Origin: Desulfovibrio sp. UBA4079
GTDB lineage: Bacteria > Desulfobacterota > Desulfovibrionia > Desulfovibrionales > Desulfovibrionaceae
Length of the DNA stretch: 11,692 nucleotides
NCBI GenBank assembly: GCA_002382645.1
Contig: DFYP01000066.1
Span: 1-11,692 of the forward strand
Direction of reading: 5' to 3'
Part shown: in pieces, positions 7,101 through 11,692 of the stretch
How positions within the stretch are numbered: the stretch's first letter is position 1
Layout of the letters: every line of letters begins with the position of its first letter
Notes under the pieces: generated by a model
Database searches by the model: none
Told to the model about the DNA's origin: nothing
Seen by the model: only the letters and a program-made list of their open reading frames with translations
Position numbers and translations under genes: made by a program

Positions 7101-9077
7101 CCGTTCGAGGGCATCTGTCTGACCGACACGTTTCAGCTCTCGGAAAAGGGTGATTTGATCAGCTCCTGCCTAGAGGACAACAGCAACCGGCGTTCCCGGC
7201 AGAAGAAACTGGATATACGAGTCATTATGGCGAATCCGCCATATTCTGTGGGGCAAAAGAGCGAAAACGACAACAATGATAACGTGGAATATCCCCACTT
7301 AGATGGCCGCATCCGCGACACCTATGCAGCGCGTTCGAAAGCGGTCCTGGCAAAGGGCCTGTACGACAGCTATGTTCGGGCAATCCGGTGGGCGTCCGAC
7401 CGGATTGGGGACAGTGGCGTGATTGGATTTGTTACCAATGCTGGATTTCTGGAAGCTAACACCGCAGACGGTATGCGCAAGTGCCTTGCCGAAGAATTCT
7501 CAAACATTTTCGTGTTTCATCTGCGCGGCAATCAACGCACCTCGGGCGAACTCTCGCGCAGAGAAGGCGGTAAAATTTTTGGGAGTGGGAGCCGCGCCCC
7601 TATCGCTATTTCGTTGCTGGTCAAAAATCCCAACGCTACGCAGCATGGTCAGATTCATTTCTATGACATCGGGGACTACCTGCCCCGAGAAGACAAGCTC
7701 TCCAGGATCGCAGCTCTTGGGAGCATTGCAGGGATCACCGACGTTGGGGGGTGGCGAATCATAACGCCTGATGCGCATGGCGATTGGCTCAGGCAACGGG
7801 ATGATAGCTTCGAAGAACATATTTTGATGGGGGCCAAGAAGGGAACCACGCCTAAACTGTTTGAAAATTTTTCACTGGGCGTGGTTACAGCGCGAGACGC
7901 ATGGTGCTACAATGCTTCCCAGGATAAGCTTGCCACTGGCATAAGTCGCATGATTGCGTTCTACAACAGTGAGTTGGCTCGATTTAACCATGCCTATCCC
8001 GGTGAGGAGAAAAAGGAGCGCGACTCAAAGATCGAAGATTTTATTAATACCGATCCAACGCAAATAAGTTGGACTCGGGCGTTAAAACAAGAACTTGCAA
8101 AAGATAGGTTCTTCGAATTTGACATAACCTGCCTTACACCGAGCGTATATCGACCTTTCTCCAAGCAATGGTTGTACTACAACCGCCGTTTTAACGAAGT
8201 TGTATACCAAATGCCGCGCATATTCCCAGACGCCAAGACAGAGAATAGAGCTATCATGATCAAACAGCGCTGGGCCGGGAATGGGCAGTTGGCGCTGATG
8301 GTTGACCGTGTTGTAGAGTTGCAAACGGATGGTGGGGCGCAATGCTTCCCGCTCTATCTGTACGACGAACCGACTCCGAACACCGCTGAGCTAAAGCAAG
8401 CTCCGCTGCTGGGAGGCTCATCCACGCCAGCCAAGGCCGAACGCACCCGCCGCGACGCGATTACCGATGAGGGGCTTGCGCACTTCAAGACGGCTTATCC
8501 GGGCGAGGCGATCAGCAAGGAACACATTTTCTATTACGTATATGGCCTGCTGCACTCGGAAGATTATCGAGGGCGGTACGCGGACAACCTAGCGAAAGAG
8601 CTTCCGCGTATCCCGTGTGTGAAGACCGTCGCTGACTTCTGGGCATTCAGCAAGGCCGGGCGCGCACTGGCCGAATGGCACCTGAACTATGAGACGGTCA
8701 CGCCGTACCCGCTGGAAATACAAGGCGGCGGAGCTGGGCTGACTGACGCGGATTACCGCGTAGAGAAGATGAAGTACGGGAAGAAGGGTAAAGAAAAAGA
8801 CCTCACCACGCTGATCTATAACCACAAGATCACGCTGACGGGTATACCCCTGGAAGCCTATGAGTACGTGGTCAACGGTAAGCCCGCGCTCGATTGGGTG
8901 GTGGAACGCCAGTGTGTGAAAACGGACAAGGCGAGCGGCATCGTCAATGACGCGAACGACTGGGCGATTGAGACAATGAAGAATCCCAAGTATCCGCTGG
9001 AACTCTTTGCCCGCGTCGTGACTGTGAGCCTGGAAACGATGAAGATCGTCAAGGCGTTGCCCAAGCTGGATATCTAA
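4170..9077 (+). CDS. Type ISP restriction-modification enzyme (single chain: nuclease, translocase, methyltransferase, specificity)
   Basis: At 1635 aa it is close to LlaGI/LlaBIII (about 1570 aa) and has their domain order. The Mrr-like nuclease is at about 1-150, with D66 (GIDLVAK) and Q81-x-K83 (QCK). The SF2 helicase-translocase is at about 165-600: Walker A GTGKT 195-199, DEAH 325-328, TAT 361-363, and motif VI QSVGRVMR 587-594. A helical coupler spans about 620-860. The gamma-class N6-adenine methyltransferase has motif I DPFTGTGTF 916-924 and motif IV NPPY 1022-1025. The target recognition and C-terminal region is about 1150-1635, with 'YRPFSKQWLYYNRRF' and 'YYVYGLLHSEDYRGRYA'. Known relatives methylate one strand of an asymmetric site; on unmodified DNA they translocate on ATP and cut when two enzymes collide. 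AAGGAG lies 5 bases before the ATG. All key motifs are intact, so it is probably active. There is no partner gene or controller gene. The segment from about residue 1010 to 1390 is more AT-rich than the rest. Confidence 0.93.
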   Translation: MTALQQLLNTYRETAKTEREKGTYFEELVLCYLRNEASYRDLYSQVWTYADWAKEQGIDKRDTGIDLVAKTSGTGEYHAIQCKLYAEDHTLQKKDIDSFFTASGKKPFTHRIIVSSTNHWSEPAEDALRDQQPPVSKIDLFDLENSQIDWARYQPQAAPALKPKKQLLDHQKRALDAVQQGLQTADRGKLIMACGTGKTFASLKIAEKLAGKGKRVLFLVPSLALLSQTLTEWTQESGTPLHSFAVCSDSDVGKKRKKDDDIVQTFMHELRYPATTDPARLADEMNKRHDAQHMSVVFSTYHSIDVLNRAQAEYGLADFDLIICDEAHRTTGATFGDDDESNFVKVHNADFLQGTKRLYMTATPRIYGDSAKAMAERDNVALCSMDDPALYGRELFVLTFSESVKRGLLVDYKVLVLAVEEKHVSRRLQNLLKDENNQLVVDDAAKIVGCWKALSKQGVTDDLVGDSDPMRRAVAFCQVIEPSKARTHKVSSKSIAAMFQAVVEAYQESEGNENEPAVQLTCEAEHVDGSMNASEKEAKLAWLKAETPPHTCRILSNVRCLSEGVDVPALDSVLFLTPRNSQVDVVQSVGRVMRTAPGKKRGYVILPVVIPVGMEPHEALNDNRVYAVVWQVLQALRSHDDRFDAMINKLDLIGKDVSKMEVIAVTDKIQRKQEKQQKPDVPGARGQVIGTPSKRQKQPDQYKLEFEVSEIERAIYAKLVQKCGNRHHWEEWAGDIAKIAKTHIDRIKGILENEANTKEREAFNAFAAELRDDLNDSITDAEVIEMLAQHLITKPVFEALFEDYSFAQNNPISLAMQGVLDVLQEHRLEREAGTLESFYESVTLRAEGIENAAGKQRIVVELYDKFFRNAFTKMTERLGIVYTPVEVVDFIIHSVNEVLQSEFGQTLGSKGVHIIDPFTGTGTFITRLLQSGLITPKELPHKYKHEIHANEIVLLAYYIAAINIEAAYHDLVGGEYQPFEGICLTDTFQLSEKGDLISSCLEDNSNRRSRQKKLDIRVIMANPPYSVGQKSENDNNDNVEYPHLDGRIRDTYAARSKAVLAKGLYDSYVRAIRWASDRIGDSGVIGFVTNAGFLEANTADGMRKCLAEEFSNIFVFHLRGNQRTSGELSRREGGKIFGSGSRAPIAISLLVKNPNATQHGQIHFYDIGDYLPREDKLSRIAALGSIAGITDVGGWRIITPDAHGDWLRQRDDSFEEHILMGAKKGTTPKLFENFSLGVVTARDAWCYNASQDKLATGISRMIAFYNSELARFNHAYPGEEKKERDSKIEDFINTDPTQISWTRALKQELAKDRFFEFDITCLTPSVYRPFSKQWLYYNRRFNEVVYQMPRIFPDAKTENRAIMIKQRWAGNGQLALMVDRVVELQTDGGAQCFPLYLYDEPTPNTAELKQAPLLGGSSTPAKAERTRRDAITDEGLAHFKTAYPGEAISKEHIFYYVYGLLHSEDYRGRYADNLAKELPRIPCVKTVADFWAFSKAGRALAEWHLNYETVTPYPLEIQGGGAGLTDADYRVEKMKYGKKGKEKDLTTLIYNHKITLTGIPLEAYEYVVNGKPALDWVVERQCVKTDKASGIVNDANDWAIETMKNPKYPLELFARVVTVSLETMKIVKALPKLDI

Positions 9078-9427
9078 CCTGTACACCGAATCAGTACGGT
9101 CTTAGCCGTACATGGTCTTCGCTATTGGGTGACAGGCCGGGGGAGCTAGGGGCCTGGTGGGGAGCCCGTGCTCTGCCTCCCCTGACCCGCCAGCATGGCC
9201 CAGGATCGATTTTCGAGAGCATCAGGCCACCCTGGGCCACAAGCCTTCCCTCGCGACGATTCAGGGCGATTCTCGATGCCTTGCCACCCCATAGGGCAAC
9301 GGGGGGCACCTCCGTCTGGACTTTGGGAACGCCTGGAGGTAGCTTAGGTGAGACATTGAGGTGAGACATTTCCTTAACCACTCGCCAGCGAAAGCAAGTC
9401 ATTTCAGCGTATTGATCGAATGGCGGA
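9078..9427. other. Right-end non-coding stretch of the element
   Basis: No credible gene is present; two short overlapping open frames on opposite strands lack ribosome sites. The stretch holds a dyad GTACGG-TCTTAG-CCGTAC (9094-9111) 17 bases after the restriction gene stop, and perfect 9-bp arms TGGCCCAGG (9196-9204) and CCTGGGCCA (9231-9239). Neither is followed by a T-run, so no clear terminator is seen. Confidence 0.55.
9344..9370 (+). repeat. Right tandem TGAGACA repeats, likely integrase arm sites
   Basis: TGAGACA at 9349-9355 and 9362-9368, spaced 13 bp like the left pair and in the same orientation. The block is 57 bp inside attR. It shares the first 12 and last 10 bases with 1313-1339. 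Confidence 0.7.
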
Positions 9428-9450
9428 GAATCCCTCCCCCTCCGCCAATC
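9418..9450. promoter_or_regulatory. Core-type inverted repeat at the right att site
   Basis: GAATGGCGGAG (9418-9428) and CTCCGCCAATC (9440-9450) are inverted at 10 of 11 positions around an 11-base centre, AATCCCTCCCC. The left arm is element-derived, so the circular form would have both arms. The geometry fits two integrase monomers flanking the crossover; binding is inferred. Confidence 0.5.
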
Positions 9451-9451
9451 C
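9428..9451 (+). repeat. attR: right attachment repeat
   Basis: A 24-bp exact copy of the tRNA-Ser 3' end (1256-1279), not preceded by the rest of a tRNA. Chromosomal sequence resumes at 9452, 13 bp before the 3' end of the next gene. Confidence 0.92.
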
Positions 9452-9464
9452 TATTTCTTCATAT

Positions 9465-10415
9465 TTACCCCGGACAGCGCAGCCGTCCCAGCGGCAGGGC
9501 GAACTGGAGCAAACAGGGTTCGCTGCGCAGGGTCCATTCCGACAGGTCGAGCACGGTCCAGGGAGCGTCGGCCCTGGTCCGCAGACGTACCTCGTTTTCT
9601 CCGAACTCCAGGCGCAGGGGCACGGGCTCGCTCTCGCTGTCCCCGCACAGGCTCTCGCGCAGCTCCGGGGCGAACAGCCGGCGCTCGCCCTTGGGCCCGC
9701 TGGCCGCCACCTGGGTCAGGTTCGTGCTCACCCGCTCCACGCGGCCGTCCGGGGCGAAGCCCAGGGAGTTCAGGTCCCCGCTGATGCCCACGGCGTCCAG
9801 GTCATAGGCCTGGATGTCCCCCACCGGGGTCGGCACCCGCTGGGGGCCTGCCGGTTCCAGGGAACGCAGGCTCCCGTCCGGCCGGAAGCTCACGCCCACG
9901 CGCGCCAGGAGCGGGCCCACGGGCGTGGGCGCCTCCAGGGTCTCGCCGGGCCAGAGGGTCAGGCTCAACAACGCGCCCGTGGGATCGAAGCGCACCCCGA
10001 TGAGCCGGGCGCTGATCCGGCCCATGGGCGTGTCCAGGGTCGCGGGCCGGGCCAGGCCGCCCTCGTCCTCCTGGGACCAGAGGCCCGAGAGTTTGCCGTT
10101 GAGCGGAAAGACCCGGCACAGGGAGCCGTCCGGGTGGAAGGTGACCAGCTCCGCGCTCATGGGCCCGGCCGGAGTCTCGATGGCCGTGGGCTGTTCCAGG
10201 GGCAGGGCGCGTAACAGGCCTGTGGGATGGAAGGACACGGGCTGCACCGTGCGGCGGCGCAGGTCGTCGGTGGAGTGCTGGGCCAGGAGCGGGCCGCAGG
10301 CCGTGGCAAAGACCGTGGGGCCCGCCGGGGTGCAGGAGCGCAGGCCGCCGTCCGGAAAGCGCTCCACCGGGCCCGAGACCTTCAGGGGGCCGTAAGGCGT
10401 GTCCACTGTGTTCAT
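9465..10415 (-). CDS. Unrecognised repeat protein (316 aa)
   Basis: I do not recognise the family. The protein has at least six F-x-P-(D/T)-G turns (F20, F62, F93, F143, F177, and a diverged one at F210) alternating with five TPxG segments (6-9, 81-84, 129-132, 164-167, 196-199). This suggests a beta-rich, MORN- or WG-like repeat fold. The last 90 residues are less regular and include 'VPLRLEFGENEVRLRT'. There is no signal peptide or membrane segment, so it is probably cytoplasmic. I chose the ATG at 10415 because GGAGGAG lies about 5 bases upstream; the frame extends 41 codons further but that part looks non-coding. Strong codon bias matching the chromosome supports it as real. It is convergent with the tRNA, and the element inserted just past its stop codon. 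Confidence 0.8.
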   Translation of the reverse strand: MNTVDTPYGPLKVSGPVERFPDGGLRSCTPAGPTVFATACGPLLAQHSTDDLRRRTVQPVSFHPTGLLRALPLEQPTAIETPAGPMSAELVTFHPDGSLCRVFPLNGKLSGLWSQEDEGGLARPATLDTPMGRISARLIGVRFDPTGALLSLTLWPGETLEAPTPVGPLLARVGVSFRPDGSLRSLEPAGPQRVPTPVGDIQAYDLDAVGISGDLNSLGFAPDGRVERVSTNLTQVAASGPKGERRLFAPELRESLCGDSESEPVPLRLEFGENEVRLRTRADAPWTVLDLSEWTLRSEPCLLQFALPLGRLRCPG

Positions 10416-10564
10416 GCTGTCTCCTCCATGCGGTAAAAGCAAGAACAGGTCCAGGGGCATGTTTCCTGGAAATTCCGTGTGTTGCCGGAACCGGGGCAGG
10501 GGAGCGGCCCGGGGAGGCTGCAAAAACGGCGTTTCCAACTACAGGACTGTGGCCTGGGCCGCGC

Positions 10565-10593
10565 TTGCCCCAGGCCCGGGCCAGGGCTAAAAA
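10565..10593 (+). promoter_or_regulatory. Probable rubredoxin promoter
   Basis: TTGCCC (10565-10570), 17 bases, TAAAAA (10588-10593). The start would be near 10600. It lies in the 220-bp gap between divergent genes, the rest of which shows no other clear signal. Confidence 0.5.
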
Positions 10594-10600
10594 GGACGGA

Positions 10601-10616
10601 CCGGCGCGTTCGCCGG
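10601..10616 (+). other. Hairpin at the 5' end of the rubredoxin mRNA
   Basis: CCGGCG-CGTT-CGCCGG is a perfect 6-bp stem with a 4-base loop, at the predicted transcript start and 4 bases before the AGGAGG ribosome site. Such a cap could stabilise the message; there is no T-run, so it is not a terminator. Confidence 0.5.
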
Positions 10617-10635
10617 AAACAGGAGGACCCTGCCC

Positions 10636-10806
10636 ATGGATCGCTATATCTGCCTCAGGTGCGGCTACATCTACGACCCGGCCAAAGGCGACCTCTCGGC
10701 CGGGTTGGCCCCGGGCACGACGCTGGACCAGGCCGGGCCGGACTGGCGCTGCCCGCGCTGCGGCGCGCCTGAACGCCACTTCGCCCGCAAGGAGGAGGAT
10801 GAATAG
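10636..10806 (+). CDS. rub: Rubredoxin
   Basis: This small cytoplasmic electron carrier has 56 residues, the normal length. Both iron-binding knuckles are present: C6-x2-C9-G with 'YIYDPAKGD' after it, and W37-R-C39-x2-C42-G. These four cysteines hold a single iron. Known partners in sulfate reducers include rubrerythrin, rubredoxin-oxygen oxidoreductase and superoxide reductase; the rubrerythrin gene follows 106 bp downstream on the same strand with its own promoter. AGGAGG (10621-10626) lies 9 bases before the ATG. The C-terminus, 'FARKEEDE', is slightly longer and more charged than in the shortest rubredoxins. I identified it by reading the frame directly. Confidence 0.95.
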   Translation: MDRYICLRCGYIYDPAKGDLSAGLAPGTTLDQAGPDWRCPRCGAPERHFARKEEDE

Positions 10807-10851
10807 CCGAGTTGCCGTTTGTTCGCGGGCGTTTTTCCGTGCAGATTTTTC

Positions 10852-10879
10852 TTGACAAGAGGCCCCTTATCGCTATTAG
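10852..10879 (+). promoter_or_regulatory. Rubrerythrin promoter
   Basis: A perfect TTGACA (10852-10857), 16 bases, then TATTAG (10874-10879); a 17-base spacing to ATTAGT is equally possible. The -10 is inside the palindrome at 10875-10893, so a bound repressor would block RNA polymerase. Confidence 0.7.
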
Positions 10880-10893
10880 TAATTATTACTAAT
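10875..10893. promoter_or_regulatory. PerR/Fur-type operator
   Basis: ATTAGTAAT-T-ATTACTAAT is a perfect 9-1-9 palindrome in otherwise GC-rich DNA. It contains the 7-1-7 arrangement of Fur-family boxes and resembles the PerR box TTATAATNATTATAA. It covers the -10 region and start of the rubrerythrin gene. The regulator at 634-1065 is a candidate but any Fur-family protein of the host could act here. Confidence 0.8.
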
Positions 10894-10912
10894 TATGAAC
10901 AAGGAGGCATCC

Positions 10913-11407
10913 ATGTCCAAGACCGAGCAGTTCCTCAAGGAAGCCTTTGCCGGAGAGTCCCAGGCCAACCGCAAATATCTCGCCTTTGCCCAGCAGGCCG
11001 AGAAAGAGGGCTTTCCCCAGGCGGCCAAGCTGTTCCGCGCCGCGGCCGAGGCCGAAACCATCCATGCCCATTCCCATCTGCGCGCCCTGGGCGCCATCCA
11101 CGACACCGCGGCCAACCTCAAGGAGGCCGAGGGCGGCGAGGTCTACGAGTTCAAGACCATGTACCCGCCCATGATCGAGGCCGCCGCGGCCGAGGGCAAC
11201 AAGGCCGCGGAGCGGAGCTTCCGCTACGCCCTAGCCGCCGAGGAGGTTCACGCCGAGCTCTACGCCAAGGCCCTCAAGAATCTCAAGAACGCCTCCGAGG
11301 TCAGCTACGCCATTTGCACGGTCTGCGGCTACATCGCGGAGAACGGGATTCCCGAGAAATGTCCCCTGTGCGGGGCCGGTTCCAAGGCCTTCAGGAAGGT
11401 CGACTAG
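10913..11407 (+). CDS. rbr: Rubrerythrin
   Basis: This 164-aa non-haem iron protein reduces hydrogen peroxide to water in the anaerobe cytoplasm, taking electrons from NAD(P)H through rubredoxin-type carriers. The four-helix diiron domain shows E15 (GESQANRKY), E48-x2-H51 (EAETIHAH), E79 (VYEFKTMYP) and E110-x2-H113 (EEVHAELY). The C-terminal rubredoxin-like domain has C135-x2-C138-G-Y and C150-x2-C153-G. The ATG at 10913 follows AAGGAGG by 5 bases; an in-frame ATG at 10895 lies upstream of that site and is unlikely. It is short-type (about 165 aa rather than 190). The usual second Glu of the E-x-x-E motif after E79 appears to be T82. A peroxide-responsive operator sits over its promoter. A short CTCCG-CTG-CGGAG hairpin at 11423-11435 follows but has no T-run. 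Confidence 0.96.
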   Translation: MSKTEQFLKEAFAGESQANRKYLAFAQQAEKEGFPQAAKLFRAAAEAETIHAHSHLRALGAIHDTAANLKEAEGGEVYEFKTMYPPMIEAAAAEGNKAAERSFRYALAAEEVHAELYAKALKNLKNASEVSYAICTVCGYIAENGIPEKCPLCGAGSKAFRKVD

Positions 11408-11454
11408 GGGAAACGGGGGGCGCTCCGCTGCGGAGTCGGCGGCGGGGCCCGGTC

Positions 11455-11692
11455 TCAGGCCTGCAGGTCCAGGCGCAGGCCCTTGCCCTCGGCCCGGTTG
11501 CGGGTGGTCCGGCTGCTGCCGGAGTCCTGATGCTGCTGCGCCTCCTTGCGATCGGACCGCTCCGAATCCTCCACGGGCCGGGGCGGGGCCTGGTCCGGCA
11601 GGGCCGCGGTCTGCTGGGCCGAGGTCGCCTGCTGGGGCAGGGCGGCGATGTCCTGGGTCGGCGGGCGCACCGGCTCCGGCGGCGGCTGGAAC
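11455..11692 (-). CDS. C-terminal part of an unrecognised Pro/Gln-rich protein (runs off the window)
   Basis: The frame is open from the window edge to a TGA at 11457-11455, giving about 78 residues. It is low-complexity and hydrophilic, rich in Pro, Gln, Ala and charged residues, for example 'QQATSAQQTAALPDQAPPRP', and ends 'GKGLRLDLQA'. Codon third positions are strongly G/C like the neighbours, which supports coding. The style fits a disordered tail or linker of a larger protein. I do not recognise the family. It is convergent with rubrerythrin, 47 bp apart. Confidence 0.5.
   Translation of the reverse strand, partial: FQPPPEPVRPPTQDIAALPQQATSAQQTAALPDQAPPRPVEDSERSDRKEAQQHQDSGSSRTTRNRAEGKGLRLDLQA

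Larger units (their letters stand above)
1256..9451. mobile_element. Integrative element (8.2 kb) in tRNA-Ser carrying a tyrosine integrase and a Type ISP restriction-modification enzyme
   Basis: The boundaries are the 24-bp direct repeats at 1256-1279 and 9428-9451, giving a unit of 8172 bp. The integrase is immediately beside the intact tRNA, the usual P4-like arrangement. Matching tandem TGAGACA repeats lie inside each end. GC content is visibly lower than in the flanks, and the tetramer GTAC is common inside and rare outside. I see no capsid, replication, relaxase, transfer or excisionase gene. It may be an integrative defence island that excises with outside help, or a relic that can no longer move. 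Confidence 0.88.

Noticed and set aside
9091..9402. Opposing short frames (minus 103 aa, plus 79 aa) at the right end of the element
   Set aside because: They overlap each other, lack ribosome sites, and the minus one covers the likely integrase arm repeats.
10555..10580. Sigma54 promoter before rubredoxin (TGG...TTGC)
   Set aside because: The spacing between the GG and GC elements does not match the fixed -24/-12 arrangement; a sigma70 reading fits better.
9802..10779. 325-codon minus-strand frame overlapping the repeat protein and rubredoxin
   Set aside because: Pro/Gly/Arg-rich translation typical of an off-frame reading in high-GC DNA; it overlaps the better supported gene at 9465-10415 and reads antisense through rubredoxin.
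11423..11435. Terminator between rubrerythrin and the last gene
   Set aside because: Only a 5-bp stem with no T-run on the plus strand and a weak one on the minus strand.

Overview
The window reads as a high-GC chromosome of a sulfate-reducing, Desulfovibrio-like anaerobe. The evidence is a rubredoxin and a rubrerythrin as neighbours, a PerR/Fur-type operator in front of the rubrerythrin, a Fur-family regulator, and an arsR-arsM pair. The genus is inferred from gene content and composition only. An 8.2-kb integrated element of visibly lower GC sits in the middle.

Left chromosomal part (1-1185), all on the minus strand: a Fur-family regulator gene, then arsR with its own promoter and an overlapping palindromic operator, then the first 62 codons of arsM, whose start overlaps the arsR stop. 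A tRNA-Ser(UGA) gene points the other way at 1186-1275.

Integrated element (about 1256-9451): a 24-bp perfect direct repeat is shared by the 3' end of the tRNA-Ser gene (attL) and a site at 9428-9451 (attR). Inside are only two convincing genes. One is a 527-aa tyrosine recombinase next to the tRNA. The other is a 1635-aa single-chain restriction-modification enzyme of the Type ISP (LlaGI/LlaBIII) plan: Mrr-like nuclease, SF2 helicase-translocase, N6-adenine methyltransferase and target recognition domain. Tandem TGAGACA repeats with the same 13-bp spacing lie just inside both ends and look like integrase arm sites. Between the two genes is a 1.24-kb stretch without a credible gene. It holds nested inverted repeats, a degenerate hexamer array, an intrinsic terminator and a sharp switch from T/G-rich to C/A-rich sequence. 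I would look there first for something new. The simplest reading is a minimal defence island: one integrase, one anti-phage enzyme, and an unexplained control or mobility region.

Right chromosomal part (9452-11692): a minus-strand gene for an unrecognised 316-aa repeat protein ends 13 bp from attR. Divergent from it are rubredoxin (56 aa) and rubrerythrin (164 aa), each with a recognisable promoter; together they form an oxidative-stress module that reduces peroxide. The window ends in the C-terminal part of an unrecognised Pro/Gln-rich minus-strand protein.
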